A stretch of DNA of 64,000 bases from Castellaniella sp. (lineage in GTDB: Bacteria > Pseudomonadota > Gammaproteobacteria > Burkholderiales > Burkholderiaceae_B). Each line of letters starts with the position of its first letter. Position 1 is the stretch's first letter. Both the position numbers and the translations under genes were made by a program. Of the stretch, positions 54,422-63,158 are shown piece by piece. Location: positions 124,001-188,000 of the forward strand of contig NZ_SCQN01000011.1 in NCBI RefSeq assembly GCF_004321985.1. The letters run 5' to 3'. The notes beneath the pieces are model-generated. The model searched no databases. It had not been told where the DNA came from and saw only the letters and a list, made by a program, of their open reading frames with translations.

Positions 54422-55191
54422 AGCCCGTCCCCATTCGTGTCATCAATCTGGTGGAGCGTGCGGACAGGCGTGAGCAGATCGCCGCGCAGTTTCAACGCCT
54501 GGGAATCAGCGCCTATGGCTTTTTCGAGGCGGTGGATGGCCGGGTACAGCCGGGCCATCCGCTGTTTCGCCGCTACGATCCGGCGGCACGGGAGCGGTTG
54601 AGGGGACCGGGGCGTGGCCTGAAGGGGTCTCAATTGGGGTGTTACGCCAGCCATTACCTGCTATGGGAAGAGTGTGCAGCACTGGGAGAACCGTTGGTGG
54701 TGGTCGAAGACGATGCCATCCTGCTGGACAATTTTCCGGTCTTCCTGCAGCATGCCCGAGAACTTGCGGGTCTCTGGCCGTTAGTGTGGCTGCACGACAA
54801 CGACAAGCGAGGGCGTGATCCTACGTTGGTCGTGGGACGCATCGGGCCGTTCGAGTTGCACAAGAAGCTCAAGACCCACTACCGGACGGTTGCGTATCTG
54901 ATCAACCCGCAGGGCGCGCGGGATCTACTGCGCTATAGCCGGACGTGGATCTATCCGGTCGACGATGCGATGTGCCGCTTCTACGACCATGGCGTGGAAA
55001 GTATCCAGATCTGCCCGCATTGCGTGACTCACGACAACGATTCGGTGTCGGACATCACGGGTCCCGAGGCGTCTGCACCCCTGTCGCTGCGCGACATCCT
55101 TCGCCGTGAGTCGATCAAGGCGGTGGATCAGATGCGGCGCCTGGTGCATAACCTTCGTTTCCGCCTGCGGTACCGGCGTTCGCGGCCATGA
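54418..55191 (+). CDS. Glycosyltransferase family 25 (LPS core)
   Basis: 257 residues. VINLVERADRREQIAAQF opens the GT25 domain, GSQLGCYASHYLLWEE and VVVEDDAILLDNF (with the acidic EDD metal site) follow. GT25 enzymes add galactose or related sugars to LPS in Neisseria, Haemophilus and others. The C-terminal 50 residues are basic, probably for membrane contact. It overlaps dnaE by four bases and the next glycosyltransferase by four bases. Confidence 0.9.
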   Translation: MKPVPIRVINLVERADRREQIAAQFQRLGISAYGFFEAVDGRVQPGHPLFRRYDPAARERLRGPGRGLKGSQLGCYASHYLLWEECAALGEPLVVVEDDAILLDNFPVFLQHARELAGLWPLVWLHDNDKRGRDPTLVVGRIGPFELHKKLKTHYRTVAYLINPQGARDLLRYSRTWIYPVDDAMCRFYDHGVESIQICPHCVTHDNDSVSDITGPEASAPLSLRDILRRESIKAVDQMRRLVHNLRFRLRYRRSRP

Positions 55192-56315
55192 AACCGCTAC
55201 GCATCTTGCAAACCGAGGCTGCCACGGGATTTGGCGGTCAGGAACAGTACATTTTCCGCATGATGTGCGCGATGCGCGACCTGGGGCATCACCTGGAGGC
55301 CGCCTGTCAGCCGCACGCGCAGCTCACCAACCGCCTGACGGATGCCGGGTTCACCGTGCACACGCTATACACGGATGGCCCGGTCAATTATGTCCGTGGC
55401 GTCGTGCGCCTGCGGGCCATCCTGCGGCGCGGCCGCTTCGACGTGCTCAACACCAACAGCCGCCGCGACACCTTGTTGGCCGGTGTGGCGGGGCGTCTTG
55501 CCGGTACACCGCTCATCGTGCGCACCCGCCATCTGGCCAAACGCGTGGGTTCGTTGCTGTCGTATACCGGCGTGCCACACCGCGTGTGCACCAGCAGTGA
55601 ATTCGTGCGAGGCCTGCTGCTGGCCAAGGGCGTGGATCCAGCGCATGTGTGTGTTGTCCACCCATGTATCCAGGAAGGCTACTGCACGGCGGACCGGACG
55701 GGGGCATTACGCAGTGAGCTGGGGCTGTCCGCCGACGATATCCTGGTTGGATGCGTGGCCGTGATGCGTGAGGAGAAGGGACACCGCGACCTGATCGAAG
55801 CGATGGAGCCGCTGCTGAATGATCTGCCGGCTGTCCACCTGATTCTGGTGGGTGGGGGCTCGCCCGGGTTCGAGCAGATCTCGGCGCTGGTGGCAGACCG
55901 AGGGTTGACGGGCCAGGTGCATTTGCTGGGGGCGCGTTCGGATGTGATCCGGATCATGCCGGATCTGGACGTGTTTGCGTTGGCGACCCACATGGAGGCT
56001 GCCGGCATGGTGTTCGCCGAGGCGGGTGCTTGCGGGGTTCCAGTCGTCGGTACTCGCGTGGGGGGGGTGCCCGAGATGGTGGATGCGGGAAATAGCGGGC
56101 TGCTGGTCCCGGTGGGAGACGTATCCGGACTGCGGGAAGCGATTCGGGTGCTGATTCTGGATCCCGACCGGCGCGAGCGCATGGGAGCGGCTGGCCGGGC
56201 TTTTTGCTGCGATGGTGAGCGCTTCAGCCCTCGGGCCATGGCGCGGCGCATGGAGTCCACCTATCGGGAATGGTTGCGCCAGCGGGGCTTTGAAGACTCT
56301 GGAGACCAGCCATGA
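55188..56315 (+). CDS. Glycosyltransferase family 4 (LPS core)
   Basis: 375 residues, GT-B fold. N-terminal GFGGQEQYIFRMMCAMRDLGH, donor domain with VGCVAVMREEKGHRDLIEA, LLGARSDVIRIMPDLDVFALATHMEAAGMVFAEAGACGVPVVGTRVGGVPE, where the EAGMVFAEA-type motif binds the nucleotide sugar. The sugar is unknown. It overlaps both neighbours by four bases (ATGA). Confidence 0.9.
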   Translation: MKPLRILQTEAATGFGGQEQYIFRMMCAMRDLGHHLEAACQPHAQLTNRLTDAGFTVHTLYTDGPVNYVRGVVRLRAILRRGRFDVLNTNSRRDTLLAGVAGRLAGTPLIVRTRHLAKRVGSLLSYTGVPHRVCTSSEFVRGLLLAKGVDPAHVCVVHPCIQEGYCTADRTGALRSELGLSADDILVGCVAVMREEKGHRDLIEAMEPLLNDLPAVHLILVGGGSPGFEQISALVADRGLTGQVHLLGARSDVIRIMPDLDVFALATHMEAAGMVFAEAGACGVPVVGTRVGGVPEMVDAGNSGLLVPVGDVSGLREAIRVLILDPDRRERMGAAGRAFCCDGERFSPRAMARRMESTYREWLRQRGFEDSGDQP

Positions 56316-57061
56316 AATTGTCGGTCATCGTGATCACCAGGAATGAGGCGGCCCATATTGTGGACTGTCTGGACTCGGTGGCGTTCGCCGATGAGATCAT
56401 CGTGCTGGATTCGGGCAGCACGGATGCCACATGTGAGTTGGCGCGCGCACATGGCGCTCGCGTCGAGGTGAATGCCGAATGGCCGGGATTCGGTCCGCAG
56501 AAGAACCGCGCGCTGGATCTGGCGACAGGAGACTGGGTGCTGTCCCTGGATGCCGACGAGCGCGTGCCACCCGAACTGGGTGAGGAGATCCGACGGGTTC
56601 TGACGCGCCCGACGGCCGAAGGCTACCGGATGGCACGGTTGTCCAATTTCTGCGGTCGCTGGATGCGACATAGCGGCTGGTGGCCGGATCGCGTTCTGAG
56701 GCTGTTCCGGCGGCAGGCGGGCCGTTTCACGGACGATGTGGTACATGAACACGTGGAGGTCGACGGGCGGGTGGCAACCTTGTCCGGGCATCTGCTGCAC
56801 TACCCCTATGCCAGCCTGGAAGCCTTCATCGACAAGATCAACCGGTATTCGTCGGAAGCTGCCTTGAAGGCGCATGCTCATGGTCGGCGAACGACTCTGG
56901 TGGGGCCGTTTGGTCACGCGGCCTGGACGTTCTTGCGCCATTATGGGCTGCGGCGAGGCTTCCTGGACGGCTGGCAGGGTCTGGTGCTGGCCGGCATGGC
57001 TGCCACTGGCAGCTTTTATCGCTATGCCAAGCTATATTGGCTGGGCCGGCGCTCGCGCTGA
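56312..57061 (+). CDS. Glycosyltransferase family 2 (WaaE/KdtX-like)
   Basis: 249 residues, GT-A fold: LSVIVITRNEAAHIVDCLDS, EIIVLDSGSTDATCELA, FGPQKNRALDLATGDWVLSLDADERV with the metal-binding DAD. The layout matches the WaaE/KdtX group, which adds glucose to the first LPS heptose. Assignment to that reaction is inference. It overlaps the upstream gene by four bases; the next gene follows after 81 bases with its own -10 box. Confidence 0.88.
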   Translation: MKLSVIVITRNEAAHIVDCLDSVAFADEIIVLDSGSTDATCELARAHGARVEVNAEWPGFGPQKNRALDLATGDWVLSLDADERVPPELGEEIRRVLTRPTAEGYRMARLSNFCGRWMRHSGWWPDRVLRLFRRQAGRFTDDVVHEHVEVDGRVATLSGHLLHYPYASLEAFIDKINRYSSEAALKAHAHGRRTTLVGPFGHAAWTFLRHYGLRRGFLDGWQGLVLAGMAATGSFYRYAKLYWLGRRSR

Positions 57062-57130
57062 CTGGCGCTCCGTCGACCGGGATCCCTGCCTGGCGGGATG
57101 GCGTCGATAGGCGCGCGCCGTGTGGTCCCC

Positions 57131-57136
57131 TATAAT
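57131..57136 (+). promoter_or_regulatory. Perfect -10 box (TATAAT) for the LPS deacetylase gene, leaderless arrangement
   Basis: TATAAT ends six bases before ATG 57143, the same spacing as for dnaE. No Shine-Dalgarno lies in between. The mRNA would start at or near the A of the ATG. -35 is not obvious. Confidence 0.55.
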
Positions 57137-57142
57137 TCGCGC

Positions 57143-57889
57143 ATGATTCCCATTCTGATGTATCACCAGATCGGCGAGCCAGCACCCAAGGGTACGCCTT
57201 ACCGTGGCCTGACGGTTCACCCGGCGCGATTCCGTAGCCAGATGACTTGGCTGCGGCGGCTGGGCTACCGTGGCCTGTCGATGCGGGACCTCATGCCTTA
57301 TGTGCGGGGTGAAAGGCATGGAAAGGTAGTGGGCATCACGTTCGACGACGGCTACCGGAACGTGCTTGAAAATGCATTGCCGGTCCTTCGGGATGTGGGT
57401 TTCACGGCCACCAACTACTTCGTGGTTCGCCAGTTGGGCGGTGGCAACGTCTGGGATTACCCGGAAGGCGTGCCACATGCCGATCTGATGTCAGCCGAGG
57501 AGCTTCGGGCCTGGGCGCAGGCCGGGCAAGAGGTTGGTTCCCATACGTTGAACCACCCCTTCTTGCCGGATTTGTCGCATGAATTGGCCGTCAACGAGAT
57601 CCGCAATTCCCGTGATGCGCTGGAACAGATATTGGGCGCTCCGGTGGAGTCGTTCTGCTACCCCTACGGCGGGCAGTCGCCTGGCCTGCGCCAGGTGGTC
57701 CGCGAAGCGGGCTACGGCAACGCCACCACTACCGAGCGGGGCCTGGTGCGGCCGGACGACGACATCATGGGATTGCCGCGCATCTTTGTGGCCCGGTCGG
57801 CGTATTTGTTGCGATTCCTGCAAAAGACTCTGACGACGCTCGAAGACCGCCGCCGTCGCCGCGCCGAGGCTGCGGCTGACCGTGTCTGA
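57143..57889 (+). CDS. Polysaccharide deacetylase family protein (NodB domain, cytosolic)
   Basis: 248 residues. MIPILMYHQIGEP opening, TFDDG (66-70) with metal-binding Asp, SHTLNH (133-138) with the two histidines, and CYPYGGQSPGLRQ. There is no signal peptide or membrane span, so it should act in the cytoplasm, most simply on an N-acetyl-hexosamine of the LPS core intermediate. A comparable deacetylase lies in the Bordetella pertussis LPS core cluster. The next gene starts inside this one (eight-base overlap). Confidence 0.87.
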   Translation: MIPILMYHQIGEPAPKGTPYRGLTVHPARFRSQMTWLRRLGYRGLSMRDLMPYVRGERHGKVVGITFDDGYRNVLENALPVLRDVGFTATNYFVVRQLGGGNVWDYPEGVPHADLMSAEELRAWAQAGQEVGSHTLNHPFLPDLSHELAVNEIRNSRDALEQILGAPVESFCYPYGGQSPGLRQVVREAGYGNATTTERGLVRPDDDIMGLPRIFVARSAYLLRFLQKTLTTLEDRRRRRAEAAADRV

Positions 57890-59132
57890 CCGTCCGCTTT
57901 CCGTCGCCTTCGTCGTGGACCGATTCGGGTCGCGGTTCGGCGGTGCGGAAGCCTACGGGGTGTCGCTCATGCGCGAGCTGGTGGCAGTCGGCCACCACGT
58001 CACGGTTTTTGCCCGTGAGTACGACCCGGCCTGCGATCTGCAGTTGCCGTATCAGCAGATCACGGTTGGCCACCGCTGGCCGAGCTGGATCCGGGTGTGG
58101 CTTTTTGCGCGGCGGGCGGCTCGGGCCACGCACGATCGGTTCGACATTGTCCACTCCCACATGAACGGCTGGTGCGGCGATGTGGAAGTCGTGCACGTCA
58201 CGCCCGTGCGCTATCGCTGGCGGGTGCAGGCCATGCCGGCGTTGCGGCGGTGGCTCTCATGGATCAGCCCTCGCGTGAGGACCTATCTGGCGCTGGAGGC
58301 CCGTCGCGTTGCTGCCCGACCGGGGCATCGCGTGGTGGCTGTCTCGCAACTCATCGCATACCAGTTGGGTCAGGCCTATTCCACTGATCCGTCGTCTTGG
58401 CCAGTTATTCCGCCCGGGGTGGCGCCGGCGGCACCTCCCGATGTCGATGCCCGCCGTCGGTTCAGGGCGGAGCTCGGGCTGCCGGACTCGGTGACACTCT
58501 GCCTGATGGTGGCGCGCAATCCCATGCGCAAGGGCTTGCCTACCGTGCTGCGTGCCCTAGAGTATTTGCCGGATGCCGTGCATCTGCTGGTGGTGGGCAC
58601 GAACTCTGCGGCGCGTGAGTGCGTGGCACATGCCCCAGACACCGTTTCGGCCCGGGTGCATCTGGTGGCCGAGACGTCGCGAGTCGAGCCCTATTACCGG
58701 GCTGCTGACATTTTTGTGCATCCAACCCTGAACGACAGTTTCGGCATGGCGCCGCTGGAAGCCATGTCCTTCGGACTGCCCGTGGTCCTGAGTCCCGCGC
58801 CCTGGTGCGGATTTGCGCAGTATGTGGAGCCGGGCATCAGCGCCCTGGTCCTCAGTCATCCCGAGCAGGCCGAGGAATTGGCGAGGTCCGTCGAGGCACT
58901 TCGCACGGACGACGCGCTGAGAGCACACTTGCTTGGGGGTGCGCAAAGGGTGCTGGAGCGGCATTCCTGGCCGGAAGTGGCCCGCCAGTTCATGGCGCTT
59001 TATCGCGTCATCCTGTCCGAACGGGCCGGCCGCTCAGGCCCAGCCGCGGAGCCAGTAGACGAGCATGCCCAAGTATTCCTTGACGATGGAACGACTGGCA
59101 TGCAAGGTGAGCAGATCCGGCAGCCAGAATGA
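57882..59132 (+). CDS. Glycosyltransferase family 4 (LPS core)
   Basis: 416 residues. FVVDRFGSRFGGAEAYGVSLM, GVAPAAPPDVDARRRFRAELG, MVARNPMRKGLPTVLRAL and ADIFVHPTLNDSFGMAPLEAMSFGLPVVLS are GT4 signatures. The GTG start overlaps the deacetylase stop by eight bases. The last 33 codons run over the 3' end of the converging YdcF gene (99 bases). That tail shows no domain and may be dispensable. Confidence 0.88.
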   Translation: MSDRPLSVAFVVDRFGSRFGGAEAYGVSLMRELVAVGHHVTVFAREYDPACDLQLPYQQITVGHRWPSWIRVWLFARRAARATHDRFDIVHSHMNGWCGDVEVVHVTPVRYRWRVQAMPALRRWLSWISPRVRTYLALEARRVAARPGHRVVAVSQLIAYQLGQAYSTDPSSWPVIPPGVAPAAPPDVDARRRFRAELGLPDSVTLCLMVARNPMRKGLPTVLRALEYLPDAVHLLVVGTNSAARECVAHAPDTVSARVHLVAETSRVEPYYRAADIFVHPTLNDSFGMAPLEAMSFGLPVVLSPAPWCGFAQYVEPGISALVLSHPEQAEELARSVEALRTDDALRAHLLGGAQRVLERHSWPEVARQFMALYRVILSERAGRSGPAAEPVDEHAQVFLDDGTTGMQGEQIRQPE

Positions 59133-59798
59133 AAAATCAGGCTCGTCGGGCACGACGATCTGCGGCGGCGAGGGCGCTGCAACGGGGCTCAGTCCCTGCT
59201 TCTGGAAGGTAGCCATGGCGCGTGGCATGTGCAGCGCCGATGTCACCAGCAGGAAGTCCTGAATTCCGCGTGCACGCAGGATCTGGGCTGTGTAGAGGGC
59301 ATTCTGATGCGTAGTCAGGCTGTGGTTTTCCCGCACGATCGCGTCGGCTGGCACGCCGTCGCGTTCCAGTGCCGCAGCCATGACGGTCGCCTCGCTGCGG
59401 CCGCCGTCCAATGCGGCTCCAGAAACGATGATGAGCGGTGCACGCCCTGCCTCGTAAAGATGTGCGGCCGTGTCTGTGCGCAGGACGGCGGTCTTGCCGT
59501 TGTAGGGCTCGAACCAATTGCGCCGGCCGCCCAGCGTGTTGCCGCCCAGCACCACGATCGCCGGCTCGACCGGCAGTGATTTTGCGGGCTCGTGCGGGTA
59601 TCGCTGCTCCAGCATGCCGCCAGCCCATAGCGAGGTGGTCGGCAGCGACCAGAAGGTGATCCAGGCGATGGCTGTAGCGGCCAGGAATCCGGCAGTTTTG
59701 CGCCAACGCAGGATGAACAGCAGGGTAGCCACCACCAGTAGCGTGATGGATAGGTTCAGTGGAATGATGAGATTGGCGAGAAACTCAGTAATGCTCAT
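59034..59798 (-). CDS. YdcF/ElyC family protein (DUF218)
   Basis: 254 residues with two N-terminal membrane spans (about 10-30 and 35-55). The DUF218 core follows: PAIVVLGGNTLGG, LYEAGRAPLIIVSGAAL, NSLTTHQNALYTAQILRARG-like ENHSLTTHQNALYTAQILR, and FLLVTSALHMPRAMATFQKQG. The end YLGMLVYWLRGW is the usual C-terminus. ElyC/SanA relatives affect envelope integrity and lipid-carrier metabolism. It overlaps the GT9 gene by four bases and the converging GT4 gene by 99. Confidence 0.87.
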   Translation of the reverse strand: MSITEFLANLIIPLNLSITLLVVATLLFILRWRKTAGFLAATAIAWITFWSLPTTSLWAGGMLEQRYPHEPAKSLPVEPAIVVLGGNTLGGRRNWFEPYNGKTAVLRTDTAAHLYEAGRAPLIIVSGAALDGGRSEATVMAAALERDGVPADAIVRENHSLTTHQNALYTAQILRARGIQDFLLVTSALHMPRAMATFQKQGLSPVAAPSPPQIVVPDEPDFSFWLPDLLTLHASRSIVKEYLGMLVYWLRGWA

Positions 59799-60772
59799 GC
59801 AGCGGACGGGTTCTGGAGTGTATCGAGGACGGCCGACAGGACTTCGGGTTCGCGCGGCCAGGTGTTCATTTGCCCCAGACGCAGCGCGCGGTTGGACCAG
59901 GGGCCTGTACGGCTGGGGCTTGTGACCCCAAAGAGCGTGATCTGGCGGGCGCAGGCGGCGGCAGCCAGGTGAGAGACACCCGAATCATTGCAGACGACGA
60001 CGGCCGCATGGCGGGTGAACGCTGCGAAGGCGCCCAGGCCCAGCGGCTCCAGCAGCTGTGCACTGGGGGCTGTGGCCTTTGCCGCCGCCTGTTCGGCTGG
60101 TGGAGGCACCATGACGACGGTCACTCCCTGTGCTTGCAGAGATCGTGTCAGTCCGTCGAAACCGCTCCAGACCTTGGCGCGGCCATGATGCAGGCCTGTC
60201 GCCGTTGGTGCGATCAGCACAAAATGTCCGTGGCTCAGCCCGGCCTGTGCCATGGCCTGTTCGGCCTGGGTTTCGTGGGCGATGGCGGAGTGCCAGTCCA
60301 GGTCGGGACCGAGATCGGCCTCTGGCTCGGCCATACGCCATTGCGCCAGGGCGAAGCGGGTCAGGTGGAACCAGGACTGTACGGCGTGCAGCGGCTCGCG
60401 CGGTTTGCTGCAAGGCCAGCGCAACAGAGGGCTGCGCCCATCGTCCCGGTAGCCTGCACAGCGCAGCCCCGCGAAACGGAAGACCAGCGCGCTGGAGAGC
60501 GAGTCAGGCATCAGCAGGCCGTAGGCGTGCCGGTGGCGGGCCTCGCGGCGGGCGTTGTGAACGGCTGCGCGGTCAGCCCGCAAGCGGCCTCGCATGGGCA
60601 CGAATCCAGCCAGCGGGTAGGCCGCCAGCAGGTCCCGAGCCCACTCGCGCGCGCAGGCGACGACGGGGTGGCCGGTGGCGATCAGGGCGTCCAGGCTGGG
60701 CAGGCTCATGCAGACGTCGCCCACCCAGTTGGGCAGGCGGACATAGATGGCTTGGCTGGGTGTCTGGATCAA
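59795..60772 (-). CDS. LPS heptosyltransferase family protein (GT9)
   Basis: 325 residues. IYVRLPNWVGDVCMSLPSLDAL opens the fold; GLLMPDSLSSALVFRFAG and VVVCNDSGVSHLAAAACARQITLFGVTSP form the ADP-heptose site; WaaF-type overall. Start taken as TTG 60772, with GGAG eight bases upstream. An in-frame TTG at 60841 adds 23 unconserved residues and has no ribosome-binding site. It transfers heptose to the LPS inner core. Confidence 0.87.
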   Translation of the reverse strand: MIQTPSQAIYVRLPNWVGDVCMSLPSLDALIATGHPVVACAREWARDLLAAYPLAGFVPMRGRLRADRAAVHNARREARHRHAYGLLMPDSLSSALVFRFAGLRCAGYRDDGRSPLLRWPCSKPREPLHAVQSWFHLTRFALAQWRMAEPEADLGPDLDWHSAIAHETQAEQAMAQAGLSHGHFVLIAPTATGLHHGRAKVWSGFDGLTRSLQAQGVTVVMVPPPAEQAAAKATAPSAQLLEPLGLGAFAAFTRHAAVVVCNDSGVSHLAAAACARQITLFGVTSPSRTGPWSNRALRLGQMNTWPREPEVLSAVLDTLQNPSAA

Positions 60773-60822
60773 CGCGAGGGCTCCAACGGGATCCCGCCGG
60801 GCGTGCGCGCGAGCCGGCAGGC

Positions 60823-60828
60823 TAAAAT
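60823..60828 (+). promoter_or_regulatory. Putative -10 box (TAAAAT) for msbA
   Basis: TAAAAT lies 36 bases before the msbA ATG, in the 92-base gap between the divergent GT9 and msbA genes. The -35 is not clear. AAGAGAG before the ATG is the likely ribosome-binding site. Confidence 0.35.
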
Positions 60829-60864
60829 GCGTGATTCCCAAGTATATAAGAGAGTGTGCCGTTG

Positions 60865-62637
60865 ATGACTCCTACCGACCCGCCAGTGGATAGTCGCCCG
60901 GTGCGACTGGAACTGTGGCGGCAGATCTATCGGCGACTGGGAAAGGACTGGAAGGTCGGCGTGCTTGCACTGGTGCTGCTGAGCGTTGCCTCGGCCACGC
61001 AACCGTTGCTGGCAGTCATCATGAAGCCGCTGCTCGACGAGGGCTTCACGGGTTCGGAGCCCTCTTATGTGTGGTCCATCCCGCTCGCCGTCGTGGCGCT
61101 CATGCTGTTGCGCGGTCTGTGCACCTTTGGCGGCACCTACCTGATGTCCTGGGTGGCGAACAACATGCTGCTCGGGTTGCGCCGGGAAATGTTCGAGCGC
61201 CTGTTGGGCATGTCGGATGAGACTTTCCGGACACGGGACCGCGGTCGGCTCCTGAATCGCTTCACGATCGATGCCGGGAATGTCAGCGGGCTGTCCACCG
61301 AGGTGATCCGCGTCCTGGTGCGCGAGTCCCTGACTGTCGTCGCGTTGCTGGCGGTGCTGCTGTACATGTCCTGGCAGCTGACGCTCATCGTGCTCATCAT
61401 GTTGCCGCTTTCGGTGCTGACGGGGCGCTATTTCGTGCGCCGGCTGCGTCGCATCAATCGCGACACCATCAACATGAACGCCGAGCTCACCCGCGTGGTG
61501 TCCGAAGGGATTTCGGGACAAAGGGTGATCAAGCTCTTTGACGGTTACGCACGCGAGCGCGAGCGCTTCGGCTACGTGAACGCGCGCCTGCGCCGCTTTG
61601 CCATGCGCGCTGCCAGCGCGGATTCCGCGATGTCGCCCATCTCGCAGTTCTTCGTCGCGCTGTCGGTGGCCATCGTGGTGGCCGTCGCGCTTTATCAGGC
61701 CAACCACCAGGGGCTGACCGTGGGCAGCTTTGCCGCCTTCATGGCCGCCCTGGGGCAAATCTTCGACCCCCTGAAGCGCTTGACGAATATCGCCGGCTCC
61801 ACGCAGCGTATGTTGATTTCCGCCGAGAGCGTGTTCGCCCTGATCGAGGAACCGATCGAGCGTGATGACGGGGTGCGCGAGGTCCCGAAACGCTTACGGG
61901 GCAGGGTGGAGTTCCGGAACGTCACGCATACTTTTGCCGGTGCGGGGCGAAATACGCTGGAGTCGGTCAATCTGACTGCTGAGGCGGGTCAGACGGTGGC
62001 GCTGGTGGGCCGTTCGGGCAGTGGCAAGACCACGCTGGTCAGCATGCTGCCCCGTTTCATCGACCCCGTGTCGGGGCAGGTCCTGATCGACGGTATCGAT
62101 GTCCGCGAGCTGCGCTTGCGCAGCCTGCGCTCACAGTTGTCGCTGGTCAGCCAGGACGTGGTCATGTTCGAGGGCACCATTGCCGAGAACGTAGCCTACG
62201 GTGTGCAGGGTGAGGTCCCCCAGGATCGGATCCGTGCTGCGCTGGAAGCGGCCAGCCTGCTGGATTTCGTGGACAGCCTGCCCGATGGCCTGGCGACACA
62301 GGTCGGTAGCAATGCCAGCTCGTTGTCGGGCGGTCAGCGCCAGCGCCTGGCGATTGCGCGCGCGCTCATCAAGAATGCCCCCATCCTGATCCTGGACGAG
62401 GCGACTTCGGCATTGGACAATGAGTCCGAACGGCAGGTGCAGGCTTCGCTGGAGAAGCTGATGCAGGGCCGCACCACGCTGGTCATTGCACATCGCCTGA
62501 GCACGGTCCAGAAGGCCGATCTCATTGTGGTGCTCGACGCCGGCAGGATCGTGGAGACCGGTCGGCACGCCGATCTGCTGACTCGGGGCGGCCTCTATGC
62601 CACCCTGTATCGCCTGCAATTCCAGGACGAAGAGTGA
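60865..62637 (+). CDS. msbA: Lipid A export ABC transporter MsbA
   Basis: A 590-residue half-transporter that flips lipid A-core across the inner membrane. Six membrane spans in residues 25-310, with TFRTRDRGRLLNRFTIDAGN in the coupling region. ATPase motifs: GRSGSGKTT, SLVSQDVVMFEGTIAENVAY (Q loop), LSGGQRQR and ILILDEATSALD. ATG 60865 was chosen over GTG 60856. It ends the LPS block: the core sugars above are added before this step. Confidence 0.94.
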   Translation: MTPTDPPVDSRPVRLELWRQIYRRLGKDWKVGVLALVLLSVASATQPLLAVIMKPLLDEGFTGSEPSYVWSIPLAVVALMLLRGLCTFGGTYLMSWVANNMLLGLRREMFERLLGMSDETFRTRDRGRLLNRFTIDAGNVSGLSTEVIRVLVRESLTVVALLAVLLYMSWQLTLIVLIMLPLSVLTGRYFVRRLRRINRDTINMNAELTRVVSEGISGQRVIKLFDGYARERERFGYVNARLRRFAMRAASADSAMSPISQFFVALSVAIVVAVALYQANHQGLTVGSFAAFMAALGQIFDPLKRLTNIAGSTQRMLISAESVFALIEEPIERDDGVREVPKRLRGRVEFRNVTHTFAGAGRNTLESVNLTAEAGQTVALVGRSGSGKTTLVSMLPRFIDPVSGQVLIDGIDVRELRLRSLRSQLSLVSQDVVMFEGTIAENVAYGVQGEVPQDRIRAALEAASLLDFVDSLPDGLATQVGSNASSLSGGQRQRLAIARALIKNAPILILDEATSALDNESERQVQASLEKLMQGRTTLVIAHRLSTVQKADLIVVLDAGRIVETGRHADLLTRGGLYATLYRLQFQDEE

Positions 62638-62653
62638 TTTTTTGGAGTACGCA

Positions 62654-63085
62654 ATGAAGATGATCCTTGCGCTGGCATCCTTGGCCGTGCTGTGTTCCTG
62701 TGCCAGCCAGCCAACCGGGCTGACGCTCAATGAACTGGAAACCCCGCGCCACCAGGTGACGGAGCGCCGGCGCTTGCCGATTGACTTTCCGGCGGTCCAG
62801 CAGAACCTGTTCCGGCATGCGGCGGTGTGCCACCAAACCTATACCTTCGAGATGGATCCCCGCCAGTCGGCCTACGCCCGGGTGGTGTATCGCCCGACGC
62901 CATCGGCTGGCTGGGACCAGAGCGTGGTGGTGACGCTCACTCTTCTGCAGAACCGCTCCATTAATCTCAAGGCCTACAGCTACCGGCCCGGCCAGTTGGA
63001 TCGGGTGCGCAGGATGTTGACTGCCATGATGAAGCCCGACTCCTGCGGCATCGACAATAGCTGGGAAAACAAGGGCGACTTCTGA
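62654..63085 (+). CDS. Small predicted lipoprotein of unknown function
   Basis: 143 residues. A signal peptide ending in a lipobox-like LCSC (Cys18) predicts a lipid-anchored protein. The mature part has TERRRLPIDFPAVQQNLFRHA, CHQTYTFEMDP and a final CGIDNSW; three cysteines at most could form one disulphide. No domain recognised. GGAG lies eight bases before ATG 62654, 16 bases after msbA, so it is probably cotranscribed. Confidence 0.8.
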   Translation: MKMILALASLAVLCSCASQPTGLTLNELETPRHQVTERRRLPIDFPAVQQNLFRHAAVCHQTYTFEMDPRQSAYARVVYRPTPSAGWDQSVVVTLTLLQNRSINLKAYSYRPGQLDRVRRMLTAMMKPDSCGIDNSWENKGDF

Positions 63086-63158
63086 TCGCGGGCTCCCGTA
63101 TGGATCGGATGGCCAGAGCGCGGCCGCCGGGTTCCGGAGCCTCGGTCGGGGAGTGGCA

